Source: Aculops lycopersici
Lineage: Eukaryota; Arthropoda; Arachnida; Trombidiformes; Eriophyidae
Length of the DNA: 64,000 nt
Direction of reading: 5' to 3'
Assembly (NCBI GenBank): GCA_015350385.1
Contig: WNKI01000002.1
Span: 3,970,894-4,034,893 of the forward strand
Translations under genes and position numbers: made by a program
The notes under the pieces: model-generated
Told to the model about the DNA's origin: nothing
The model's database searches: none
Seen by the model: only the letters and a program-made list of their open reading frames with translations
Shown: positions 43,290 through 55,987 of the stretch, piece by piece
How positions within the stretch are numbered: position 1 is the first letter of the stretch
Layout: every line of letters starts with the position of its first letter

Positions 43290-43326
43290 TCGGCTGGCTG
43301 GCTGGCTGGCTGGCTGGCTAGCTGGT
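43290..43326. repeat. (GGCT)n tetranucleotide repeat
   Basis: About eight GGCT units ending in GGCTAGCTGG. The same unit recurs in shorter runs near 14355 and 52225. Confidence 0.85.
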
Positions 43327-45414
43327 TAACTCCCGATTCCTGATTGCGTAAGTGAATTCAGTTTGCCGTATTGGCTTGTCTCATTCACTTCTAGTATCCC
43401 GAACTCAAGTAGTATTCAGCCAACACTCGCTTGCTGCTGCTGTTTCCCTCTCTCTCCCTCTCTTTAGCTATCCAGCTCGCCGCTTAACTTTCTCGGTGAG
43501 ATCTAACCAAACGCTGGATGTCCACGCGATGATAATTTGGCGCGGATTCGCTCGTGCGTTAGCCTGCTGCTCGGCCAGAGCCGAGTTGTTGCTTTCAGTT
43601 GGCCGACTCTCGTCGTCGTCGTCGTTTGCTTTTGGCGGGAGATTCAATTCTTTCGCTTGGCTAGCGAGCTTTGGAACCAACCCGTCCTCTCTGGCCAGCC
43701 CCTAAATGGCCTCAAGTTGAGCCAACAACAAGAGCGTCGATGAGGAGGAGCATGACACAACGATGGAAGAGACGGGGGTAATTAAAGCAGGAAGCTCCTA
43801 TAGCTTGTTCTCATCTCTCCCTCCCTTTGCGTGCCCTTTGCCGAGCGGAAGTGGTGCGCTCAAGAGAAAACTCTGCGCTCATGATGCTCAATCTCAGTGA
43901 GACCACTGACCACGTAGCTCTCGCTCGTTCGCGATTTTCAACCAAGAGGAGAGTCAAAGAGGACAACGACGTCGGTGGCAGTCGCAATAGCAGCGGCAAC
44001 GGCGGCGCTAATGATGCGCAAATTTCAAAACCCTCCCGTCGAGCCAAGCGGATGTTTAGGCGTCGATAGAGAGGCGGCTGTTGTCTTTGCCGTTGGACTT
44101 TGCCCATCTGCAGGCCCTAGCAAGGGACGCGCAGACCACTGGAGGCTCAAGAACTCAAGCGAAGCCCATAAAACAATCGATTCAATTCTCACCAAACCAG
44201 AGGCGGAAGTTGCACAACGCGCCCAAGCTTAACTCTCTCCCTCTAGTGTGGCCATTATTTTCGGCTCACTCGCTTGATATTCTATTTTCGGTTTCCCGTT
44301 CATTTTGGACCCCGACGAGAGACGAGCTGCAAGAGTTGAAAGCTGGACCAAGCTGCGAGGAGCCAGGCGCTCATTTACGCCCAGCTCCGCGGCGAGCCTT
44401 TAACATTAACCAATACCAAGACCACTACAACAACAACCAAGATCAAGATCATGAGCCATAGGCGCTAGTTATCCTAGACGAGCAGTCGGCGACTGAGGGG
44501 CAAGCCGATAATATGATAATGACGGAAGTGTTTGCCAAATTTGTATGCAAGTGCTCGCCCGTCGATTGGGTTCACTCGCTCAAATCGCTCCTTTCTACTC
44601 CTCCTTCTCCTCCTGTTTGGAACTACACTACTCTGGATTTAGCCCATGCTCTTGGTGATTCGAGCTTGGCGTTAAGATTTTAGGAATATAGAGCAGCGAG
44701 TTGGTTCCACGCACTCGATGCCGCCGATCGTCTAGCTCGCTCTTTGGTATCTGGTGACGAGTATCTGGTTCTCGTCTACGAAGACTACGATAATCTCGGC
44801 AACTCGAAGACTAGCCACGTGAGTTCAAATGAATAGCTTGGACGATTTGGGGCCAGTAGTGTTAGTGGCGGCGGTTGCTGCAACAGGAAGCTACCCTGCT
44901 AGCAAGTGTCCCGCGCGCTTCTATTTCGGGACGACAGTTCCCGCTCTTGCATCTCGTTTGTGCTGTGTTGAAGTTGGAAGAGGAGGAGGAGTTTAAGTCA
45001 AACTAATATACAAATCCCAACGGACGAACCCATAAGCGAGCTGGGCAATCCCATGGTTGGCTTTGTAGTGCTACGTATTCGTCGTGCTTATTTGCCCGTT
45101 CACTTGCTGCACACACTTGTAGTTATGTTAGGTGAGGTGTTCGGTTGCATTCTCCGTTGGCTGCATCCTCAAACTATTCAAATGATGCCTTACATTTGTA
45201 TTGTGTGCCTGTGGGCCAAAATTGCTACGTGTCGCCAGTATGGGGAATACAGTGACATAAACGATAGGCAAGCGAGATATAAGAGTCAGCATTACGTGCT
45301 TGAGAGTTAGCAGATCGTATTGCACTGACCGGAAGTTGCTGGCTTGTTCTCAATGCCTCGATCAATCTCGTTCAGCTCGACGTGCCGCACTCCTGATTGT
45401 ATCATCGTGATCGA

Positions 45415-45440
45415 GACTTCCACTTCCACTTCCACTTCCG
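45415..45440. repeat. Hexanucleotide repeat (CACTTC)n
   Basis: Four tandem units on the plus strand; the reverse complement is GAAGTG. Confidence 0.85.
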
Positions 45441-48400
45441 TCTTTAGTGGTTGGTGGTCGCTGTTGGCCGATACAAGGCAAGCGTTTATTCGTGTTGTCG
45501 CTCGAGACTCTCGCGGTCCATTTTAGCCGATGGAACGCCAAGTTTTGGCAAGACCATTGAGTGTTTGCCTACAAAAACAGGCGTGAATCGGCTTTCCAGA
45601 TATCCAAAATATATCCATTTACCCTTGAACTGAATAAAATGTCTTGGCCAAATAAGTGGGTCGACAATTTTCTATCGGAATTCGAATTTCTCAATACGCT
45701 CTGCGAGTCTCCTTCTTCAAAGCCGGAAGTGACACTATTGACTCTAGTGGTAGCTGGTAAATTGATGATGATGATATGTAAATCCAAGCTTGAATCCATC
45801 GCTGCAAAAGCAAAACTTTGTCTCTCACTCACACACTGCTCACTAAAATTCAACCAACTCTCAATCCAAAATCCATCTTGCAACTTTGTAATCCCTACAG
45901 ATTGAGTCGAGTGCCACCGGCGCTGTTGCAATCGATTATCAGCCCCGAGGGGAAGTAAGCGGGAGGGGGAGGAAGTGGGTCTCACGTGAATTTGATGCCG
46001 GCAACGTTTTGGGACAGATCTAAAAGGCAGCTAGTCAACCTCCATTTTGCGACACATAAGAATCTCCACTTCGGTTGGAATAATGGTTTTATGCTTGCCA
46101 TTTGCCTGCAGGTCAAGCGGTTGCAGCAACGATGGTGATGATCATGACAACGACAAAACAGACGAAAGATGATGACGACAAGTATATATACAAAGCAAAC
46201 TTCACGAATGGATTGCCTAATAATCGCACAGGGGTTCGATCTCGATGCATCGCTCGCCAAGTTAAAAGTTTGTCTCTACTAAAAAAATTAATTTTTGTTG
46301 CTGGCCGACTTTTTGTTGCTCAAATATCTCCTGTGTGATGAATCTACAAACGAAGTAAGGTAAGTGGGTGAAATTGCAAGCAGCAGGTTGGACCAGGAGG
46401 TAGGGATACTAAGAATAGCTTTTTGTGGGCGCGGCACTTAAATGAATGATCGCTTGATGTAGCTAAGAGCACAGATGAGTAAGTTGAACGTGTGACTTAA
46501 CTGATTGTCTGTATTCTAAACCATACTTTACTATACTCTACTCCAAACTCGGGAGAAGGAGTGACGACGATTCGAGATTAGGATTCACCAGAAGCCAGAG
46601 AATACAACTTCCGGTTTGTATGTAAATCCTCAGTAGTTCCAACAATAGCCTCGACAATATTGTTCGAGAACAAAGTTATCTGGCGCCCCACTTCAAGCAA
46701 TCACCTTGAGACCATTAGCTTGGCACTGGTCTTCTTGCGACCTCCGTCTCGGCGTTTCTTGTATGGAGTTTGTTGGATCAATAGGCAGTGTGCTCATGTT
46801 TGGAAAGTGTGAGCCATGAATAAGAAACTGCGAGTCTCTTTGTCTCAGTAGCTAGATGCAACACAATTCCAATGGGCGACAGGAGATATTCAAACCAAGT
46901 GATTCAATTGAATTTGGCATCGCCACTTGGCGTGTCTACTACTCACCGGAAACGCCCACTTGAGACTCGATAATCTAATTATTGCTGCCATCCACTTGAC
47001 CGAGATGGCAGTGTTAAAATGTTTAGAGATCATTGTGGCAAACGTCGTGTCTTTACCATTCAATTCAACGAGTAAATCCAACAAATGAACTGATGGACTC
47101 TAGCTGAGGCTTCAGTCTTGAATGGTAAAATAAACTACCGTTTTGGAAGCAAGCAACTAATCGACAGATCGAGCCCTAGAAAGAGAGAAGGAGAAGATCA
47201 ATGGAGAGCTGGCAAATTGGTCCAAGGGGACACTTGAGGCCTGCCTTTGTGTGTTGTGGTCGCTAATTTTAGCTAGACTTGGAAAACTCAACTCTGAATC
47301 TAACAAAGAAAATCGAAGTTTCCCATTGAAAACAACGCACAGTGCGCATTTTTTAGGCGCTTTATGGGAAATTGTCGATCTCGAAGGCGTATATCTTGAG
47401 AACGATAAATATCTCGTAATAATAAACAATATTTCCGTAATCAAAGCCTCATAATCAGTCTAAAAAACATTAAGTCGTGAAAAAAACTCCGCCCAGCTTA
47501 GCGGAGGTTACCTTGTAAGCCTCAGACGCAAAAGGTTCTATTAATCTCGTGTCACTAGTCCTGTCCAGTGTAATGAAGTTTCACCAGGGACTCGAGACCC
47601 CAAGACCCAAGAGGCAAAATTAGTAGTAGCCGCAAGAGCCTCGTTGCGCTAGCTTGCCAAGGCTAGGATCTTGGCAAGCTAATCGATTTAGAAGCTTTGA
47701 GTCTGAAGAAAGAGGAGGAGTAGGAAGGGGACAAGGAGATCAATCGTTTGAGTTTCCTCAAGATAGAAAAGAGACCAACTCGCTTGGGGAAAAATTTGAA
47801 AATTCCCACTAGGTTGAAGCTAAAGACTAGAACCAAAACTCTCGTTAAGCTCTTACTTTTGATCTGTTGCCCGCCAACGGGAGCGACAATTGAGAAACCA
47901 CCGACAAACTATTCGAAAACCCACTGAAACTCTTCACCGAAACCAATCGATTGAACTGGCACGTTTGAGTGCCAACGATTACCTCAAAAAGCCGTACGCC
48001 TTGAGAAGTTGGTGGGCGACGCTCATTGGTCACTTTAGATTTCGCACCTGGAGCTTGGGTGTTTTGTCCCTCGTCGCCGGAAACAATTTACGCCTGCTCT
48101 TCCCCCTCCCTCTTTGCCCACTCACTTGTGCACTCCATAAATTTGGCGAGCTCCAAAACTTCCAGTCTATATTTTGTAAATACATAAACAAACAAAGCAA
48201 AAGCTCTTCCCCTCTGTCCCACTCATTCGGCCGCTTAAATGAGCGGGAAATGCCAAAATTGCAGCCAACGGCGTCGCCAAATCCAGTGGCTCGCTCTCTT
48301 GCTTCCAAAGTTAGAGTTAATCTTAGAGCAAGAGTTAAAGTTAAATGGAAAATCGATAGGCAATTGAATGATTGGTAAGCTCAAAGTGTGACTAGTCGCG

Positions 48401-48550
48401 CCACTAGTTTCCAATGGCGACTATCGAGTTCCGAGCCGAAATAGTTTGTTGCTCAGATTTCTCCTCTCAAATTGGCAGAGCAAAAGTCGCGCGAGATGGA
48501 ATCAGTTAGCTGAAGTAAATAGACCCAAAAGTAGGGAAAGAGGAGGCTTT

Positions 48551-48578
48551 AGAGAGAAAGAGAGAGAGAGAGAGAGAG
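48551..48578. repeat. (GA)n microsatellite
   Basis: About 28 bases of GA with one GAAA interruption. Confidence 0.85.
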
Positions 48579-48895
48579 CAACAAACAAACAATTGTACCA
48601 CACAAACTGGCCACTTACATTGTTTTGTTTCTCTGGCACCGACCATTTTGCTTTAGTGAAATCTAAGCGACTCACTAAATGGCTGCCTAATCAGTTGACT
48701 CAAACATGAAACTTGAGCCGCTTATTTAGTTTCAATGATTGTTTTTGCTGTATGTGTGTTTCTATGTCTGTGAGTGTTGCAACAAAAAAGGATGGAATAA
48801 AATGGCAAGCTGGTTAGTGAGAGTTGGTCACCAGACTTAGATTTCCGCTTCCTGCTGACCACTCCAATGCCAAATATCGTCTCTCTCTCCTTCTC

Positions 48896-48912
48896 TGTGT
48901 GTGTGTGTGTGT
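48896..48912. repeat. (GT)n microsatellite
   Basis: About eight GT units following a CT-rich tract. Confidence 0.85.
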
Positions 48913-50814
48913 TTGTTGTTCATATCTGTAACTCTATCCACTCCACCATATCAGCTGGCCGACCGATCAACTTGTTTTGGGCTCCAATTCTAGTTTCATT
49001 CTCCTACCACCGAGATTTCTGAGCTAAGCCGCACGACGGCAGCTTAAGCGGCCTACTGGCAGCTGGCGCCTAGCAACTTGGAGTCGCTAGGCGCAGTCGC
49101 TGAGCAAAGAAACAAAAGTCGACTTGTGTACTGGACAATCGGTATTTATCTAGTTAGCTTGCTGGCCGAACCAAAAGTGAGCCCTCAACTTAATAGTAGA
49201 CAACGAGGATAGGATTCTCTTGCCTGCCATTAATGCGAAAGTTGATACAAAATCTCCACTGACTTTGGTCTCAATTCCGGGAGTTGAGACTAAAGTCGTG
49301 TAGAGCCACCGGCAACAATGACTCCACAACCACCGACTCGATGAAATCCACGGGAAGTCAAAATGTATCCCTTAGAACGAAGTGTGCTTGCTAACCTTCC
49401 AACTGCCAATGGGAAAACTCATAGAAGGATAGGGAAAGGTAGGGGAAAAGGGACATAACTCGGCAAGCTCACATCATTTGTTATCATTCGCTTGCCTGGT
49501 CGCCGTGTGAAACTCGCCGGGTTGTGAGATGCAGAGCCATTTACTGGCTCCAGTTGCAACTGGCGCGAGAGAGTTGGCGAGATCAGAAAGCAACTCGCTT
49601 GCCGTTTCCTGCCCGACTTTTGGTCCTCCTTTTCGCCCACTGCGGCCGTCGAGTTGTGAGAGCATCGTAGGTGCGGCACTGGAGGCCGTTGGCTTCATTT
49701 GGATTTGGGATACCTGAGAAGGGAGAAAGAAGAAGAAGTCAATTGCAATGGTAAAGCAAAAGAGCGGAGCTTTAGCCCATCGATTGGCGCGACATCAACG
49801 GACGGGGCTATTTTGGTCCAACGGCGATGCAGCCACCGGAAGTGAGCGGCGCGCGGAGATTCGCGTCGTCGTCCTCGTGGTCTACTGGCGGCAACTCGAA
49901 TTTCTCTTCCCTTTTGGCTCGCTGGTTGCAAATCGCGGGTCGATGCTGAGCCTTGGCGACTCTGTTCACTATTGACTTGGTGGGCCAGATGCCAAGAGAT
50001 AGAAGTTCCTCGTTCTTGGGTCTTATCTCACGGGTGAAGCCTCTAGAATCGTTGCACTGTTCGAGCGACAGCTTGGCGTCAGTGGTCGTAGTGGTTGTGG
50101 CGCAATAGGAGCAATGGGAGCAACGGCGACAACAGCGGCACTACTGGCAATGGGCCATAGATACGCTGCAGTGGACATTTTAGATCGGCGCCAGAGATAC
50201 CGGCGAGAGTGTATGTCTGTGTCAGAGGCAATGGCAGTCGTGGTGTCTGTCCCAACGAGAGGGAGAGAGGCGACTTGAACTTGGCGGCCAACCGGACAAC
50301 TGGTCGCCAAAGTTGCCATCTCGAGCGACTGCGCCCGTCGAGATTGTGTGTCATTTGTAAGCCGTCGCCAGATGCAGTTTCTATTGAAGCTCGTGTTAGT
50401 GTTAGTACTGGTGTGTGCCTAGCTGGCAACTGCGACACGTAGACCAAGCTAATCCCCTTGGAGCGCCCGGTCATCGAGTGGAGCGAGCTAAGAAAGTTGA
50501 GTCGCTCGCTTTCCTTTCATTGATGCTTCTACTTCTGCTGCCTCCACCCTTACCCCTCAAATTTGTCTCCTCGTCTTGCGAGCTCAATGGTTGCGTTGCC
50601 GAAACGCTGAGACATTGTGCCACAGGGAGGATGTTGCACAAATCCATCGACCGACTGGCTGGCTAATCCACGAAAGAAGAGGGACAAGCGCAGCAAGTCA
50701 ATGGAACGAAAGCTGGAGCTCGGCGATGCTCAATGGCAGCGCCACGAGCCGCCACCGTACATCAAGTGGCCGCCTACCGACTCGATGGCGAGCTAGCTGG
50801 CCGGCGGGCGGTCA

Positions 50815-50870
50815 GTCGTAGTCGTAGTCGTAGTTGCAGTTGCAATTGAAGTTGTAGTTGCAGTTGGAGG
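50815..50870. repeat. Hexanucleotide repeat GTCGTA grading into GTTGCA
   Basis: About nine hexamers; the first four are GTCGTA and later ones drift to GTTGCA, GTTGTA and similar, a degenerate array in six-base register. Confidence 0.85.
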
Positions 50871-52527
50871 CGCGGGAAAAGAGAGCAACCAGTCAGAAGG
50901 CTGATCGAGTATAATGGTCGCTCAATTTGGGCGCTCAAATCTCATTGACTGGCCGCCGGGTTGCCTTTAGTTTGATGTCGATGAACAATAAGTCGCCGCT
51001 TTGTTGGCTGGCTGCTCGCTTCTTGCTGCTCATTTGCCTCCGACGTTTGACTCAATTTGTTTTCAAGTTCCACTCGTTGGATCACCAGCGCTACTTCGCC
51101 GGTCAATAGCGAGAAAGAGAGACCAACCCGATTGGCCACCACATCCGCCAACCGACTGAGCTGCTGCTTCTTGGTGCAGCTCAGCTGGCGGCTGCGCTCA
51201 ATGCACAACGCAACTGCAGCATTATCACCCATACGAGCAATGGAAAGAGGAAACGAGCTTCCTGCCGACCGAAAGTCGGTATTGTTTCGTACTACTAGAG
51301 AGAAGTAGCGGCAGTTTCCGCTGTAGTGGTGGTCTCCTCTCAGTAATGGATTCTCCCTTGCTTTAGAGTTTGGGGTCTACTCTGCCTTTTGCCTAGTTTT
51401 GTGAGCAAGGGGAAACTTTGGAAGTAGAGTGCAAGTGAAAGTTGGAGTTGAAACAAAGTTGTCGCAACTGCTCCCTGCTTCTCCACCGAAAGTCTCGTTG
51501 TTTTTGTTCCCCTTGACTTGGAGAGAAGGCAACTCAAGCTTTAACTCTGGCCCCAACTCCAAGTCAACCTCTAGCTAGCCAAGCAGCCAACGAGGCCAAT
51601 ACAAATGCCGATGCCATTGGTATTCCGGCTCCCATGAACGCGAGCATGGGAATCAAACTGATGCCATTTGGCCCCCGCGAAACGACGTTACGGATGCACA
51701 TATACAATGCGATTGCGATGCAACTTTTCGCTTGACATACGCGAGCGCGCACAACTCCTTCGTCCACGAGTAACGGAGAAAGCGGGCAAATGGCGAGCTA
51801 GCTTGCCATTCGTCGTTCCTCTGGCTCGTCAGATGCGCTACGTTAGTTCGGTTTCCTCTGGTTCAGTTGACTAGGCACCTCCCACTGGCAGCGGCAACTG
51901 CAACGGCAGTCGTAACAAAAGCACCAGCAACAGCAGCAGTGGTGGCGATGAAACTGGCAATTGCGCAGTGGTTTGCTTGTATCTGGCTAAAGCAAGACCG
52001 TAGACTGACATTATGCGCAACACACACACCATTTGGAATGGCGAGCCAAGGGCGCCTAGCGCGCAAACGCCGCTATGTGCCACCGACAAACGACGATCCA
52101 AGTCGTTGGCCGCCAAGTCGTTTGCTTTTCGAGTCCAATGCAACTGCCGCCTCAATCGGTTTAGTCTGTGTCTTGGAATTGGTGAGGAGACTTTTTTACT
52201 TGCTTTCTCTCACTCTCACTCTCTCCGTTGCAGTTGGCTGGCTGGCTGGCGCATTTATGTGGCGCCTGCGGACAGAATCAGAAGGACGGACCGTCAAACG
52301 GACGGACAGATCGATAGAGGGACGGCCAGAGGAGGCGATAGTTACGTGTATTGGCTTAGCCATCGCCGCTGAGAGAAACACTAAGAGATAGAAGCAGTGG
52401 GGGAGAGATAGAAGAGGAAGCCAAGGATCTATTTCAAGGGAGAAAGAGAAGAAGAGAGAAAAACGGAAGCCATCTCATTCTCGAGGGAGCGCAACTCATT
52501 TCTCCTCACACCACAACCACCTTCTTC

Positions 52528-52597
52528 TATTGTTATTGTTATTATCCGTATTAGTATTGTCGTTATTATCATTATCATCATCATCATTATTATTACC
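52528..52597. repeat. Degenerate TTA/TCA trinucleotide repeat tract
   Basis: About 70 bases made mainly of ATT, GTT and ATC triplets. Confidence 0.75.
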
Positions 52598-53500
52598 ACT
52601 ATCTTCGTCGCTGCCGCTACTTCCTGTATGCGCGCAATCAATTTGTTATTCGGCAGTATATTGGACGTGGAAATTTGAAACTTGGTAACGGGAAAGGTGA
52701 GAATTTTTTGAGATCTCTTGATCGATCGCTTCAAGTTTGCCACTCTTGCAAGACCGGAAGTACGAGCGCATCGAAGAAGAATAAGCTCAAATTTTTAAAA
52801 AGGAGGTTCAAAAGTGAAGAAGGGAAAGGAGAAAAGGCAAATTACGAAGAGGCAAATCTGAAGAAAACTTGTCAAGTTAAAGTTTCAAGTGTTGAAGTGG
52901 CAAAATCAGACTCTGGGCCAAAAAAACAAGAGTTCAACTCTTGTTGTTGTTGTTGTTGTTTAACTCTCAAAAGACGCAGGTGAGTTCTAGACCATTTTTA
53001 AAACAAAGAGTTTCCATGGACAATCGACTTGAGAAGATTACGGAACTCAGTTCCCTGTTCAAAAGCTCGTTTGCCGATTAAATTATTCGAAAATTCAATG
53101 TCTCGTCTCATGAATGAAAATTTCTACTCCAAAGTTTGAAGTAGGAAAGAATTGAGAAGCAAAACCAAGCAGAAAATCGCTCGCTTTATCTTTCCCTCTC
53201 GCTGGGTGCCTAGAAAAGACTCAGCCTCTCAAACTGGTCAATCTAATGATTTCTGTAGTCTAGCAGAAATCAGCAGTGGGAGTAACAAAAAGGGGCACCG
53301 GAAGTGTCCTCGCAAAGTGGAGCTAGTTTCCGGAGCACACAGGAGCACGAGCTGACAGAAGCAGTTGTTTCGTTTGAGATTCGAAACCCGACCACCGCCC
53401 GTTACCCGGCTGCTCTCGCGTAAGCAGTAGTGGTGGCATTCGGAGTAGCGGCTGCTCACCTTTACTCTTTCTTTTGTGGCGCGAATGTTGGTTGCTTAAT

Positions 53501-53544
53501 GGAAGTGGAAGTGGAATTGGAAGTAGTGGTAGTGGTGGTGGTAG
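53501..53544. repeat. Degenerate GGAAGT / GGT repeat
   Basis: GGAAGT hexamers followed by GGT triplets. The first part is close to the reverse complement of the CACTTC array at 45415. Confidence 0.75.
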
Positions 53545-55170
53545 CCATTATAGAAATAGTAATAGTTAGAGCAGAAATGGTGATGAGGCAGATCAAGTTG
53601 CACCACCAACCGATCGACTGACTGGCCAAAAAGCTACGCCGACTCCGCAGAGTTCTGTGTTGATTTTCTCCCTCTCAGTATCCTCCTCTCACTCTCTTCT
53701 CGGTGATTATTACTCTCGTTTCCCTTCGTCGTCGTGATCACTTGGCTCCGAAGCTCAGTGCTTTTTGCACCCCAAAACTCGCCACCGGCACCAGAAGGCA
53801 ACCGATTTAGACGCGACTCGACTCGAGTTGCCACACAATTTTAGTTTGGCTATTTTCGGCTGCCTCTCCATTCATCTCGGCATCACTAACGGTAAAACAC
53901 ACAGACTGCCTCGTCCAGTTTGGTTCACTTGGCACCAATCTCGGCGCCAGCTCTCTGTTAACTCGGTGCCTGGCGACAGGATTTCTCAGCCAAAAGCCAC
54001 TAGTTCGAGAGATAGATGGGCACAAATTCTACGTCCAAACTCTTGGGCTTCTCGCGGCCAAGTCTAGGCAACCTAAAGATTTCAGCTTATCGTTGTCGGG
54101 ATTCTCGCGGTTGGCTAAAGGCTGATAATAAAAGCGAAGCAAATAGCGGAAGCTCCCTAGTGAGCGACTAGCGCGACATTGTAGCTTGCTCCAGCTAACT
54201 ACTACTAATAGTTGGTTACGTAGTTTTGTATGCTTAGCAAAGGGGTTGGTTGATTTACAAAGCAAATTGAGCACCACTAGCTTCGGTGGCGGTGGCAGCG
54301 GCGACGGTGGCGGTTGCGAGTTTGCCCCAAAACTGGCACAAATTAAACTACTACTTGCGCTTATCTTTGGCTTTAAATCTGGCCTTTCATAGCGATGGAG
54401 TTTTGGGACTCCCTTGGTGGAAGAGTGGAGTTGTAGCCGAGAAATAAAACGAAATTTTGCCCCCTCGGCATCCATTTTCCTCTCTCGACCCAACCAACGA
54501 ACTGATCTAAACCAAACCTAACCAAACTAAACCAACTAGTAGTCGGTTGCATAATATTTTAGATTTTGTAGCGTAAGGCTTCTTCTCTCTTCACAAGAGA
54601 CAAGAATAATGTCTCCAACGCTACTCTCTCTGATGACCTCAAACCAGCCGGCCACGCCCAGCAACTTGGCAAGACGCCTCTTCTAACATTGCACCGGGTG
54701 TATGTGGGAGCTATGCAATATTGTGAGCATGGTTTTAGTGTCTATCACACGAACGTATTGAGTAGCTGGTGGTAGTTGGTTAACGCGTCAATCTGGAAGA
54801 GCTCCTTGGAGGTTCGAGGAAGTATGACGGCCAACAACCGGAGGGACGGTTGCATTGCAGCACCTCAATATAGGAGCCCATCGAATGGCCAGACGAGCGG
54901 AAGTGGCGAACTGGCTGCGAGGAGTTTTGCAGGGAAGAGAGCTGAGCTTCTACTTGGATAGCAGCAGTAGCATTAGTGGCAGTAACTAAAACAACTAGAA
55001 GACGTCCAACGCGACGACCATCGGCGACGGCCACTTGCCAAGCGAGAGCAAAGCGACGCACCTGACGTAATCGTGAATCTGCCACCAGACGAGATGAGAA
55101 ACCAAAGCTCGCGCGAGTTTCGCCCATCCGAGTCCTCGAGTTTTCTTGCTGCTTATTTGCCGCCACCAAC

Positions 55171-55200
55171 GGCGGCGACGACGACGACGACGACGACGAG
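55171..55200. repeat. (CGA)n trinucleotide repeat
   Basis: About eight CGA units after GGCGG. Confidence 0.85.
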
Positions 55201-55537
55201 CCACTAGAGGCGCCATTTTAGTCCCTCTCGCTCTCTGTCTGTCTATCTCATTGGTCCTTCCTCTGGCCCAATTTAGCCTCAAGGCTCTCGAGTTTTCTCC
55301 ACTGCAACACCAATCGTTATTACGACCCACGGCGCCACCGCTGCTTCCGTCTTTTGCCGGCACCTCGCGAGCAAGCGTAGGTTGGGTTCCCATCACATGA
55401 GTAGCGTGACTCAAAGACCATAGGCGGTTTCAGTTTAGCTAGTGGCAGCGCCATTTGTTTTCCCCTGTAGGCCAACTGGCAGAACTTAATTCAGATTATT
55501 AAAACTCAAGTTGGTCCAAGGAACTCGGGTGCTGCAA

Positions 55538-55576
55538 GTTGTGGTTGTGGTTGTTGTTGTTGTTGTTGTTGTTGTC
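55538..55576. repeat. (GTT)n trinucleotide repeat
   Basis: About 39 bases of GTT with two GTG interruptions at the start. Confidence 0.88.
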
Positions 55577-55927
55577 GTTGGCAAGCTGACGACGGAGGCC
55601 AGAAGTTCGTGTTGTTTCGCTAGGTGAGCGAGGGGAGTGAGCACAACACAAACACCAGGCGCCTGTGGCAAGCAACCAGGTAAACCAGCAATACCAACGA
55701 TAACCGGGACTTGGCAAGCGAGTGAGTGTTGAATTTGGCTAGAAAGCCGACAACAAAAGACTCAGACTGAAAGTTGAGTTCAATCGTTCCTTTGTGGCCC
55801 ATTGTAACCCTTAAACTCACTCACTCACTCGTCTAAACCCTCAAACTAGTAGCAACCACCTGCCAACTCAAGCGAGCACTAAATTGTTTCCAAATTTGTC
55901 GCGCTGAAACTTGACGCCAGGTAATTT

Positions 55928-55987
55928 GTCGTCGTTGATGTTGTCGTTGTTGTTGTTGTTGTTGTTGTTGTTGTCGTCGTCGTCGTG
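55928..55987. repeat. (GTT)n/(GTC)n trinucleotide repeat
   Basis: A 60-base tract of GTT flanked on both sides by GTC units. Confidence 0.88.

Noticed and set aside
46195..46265. Possible tRNA (GGTTCGAT, B-box-like)
   Set aside because: No A box at the right distance and no acceptor stem pairing that I could find.
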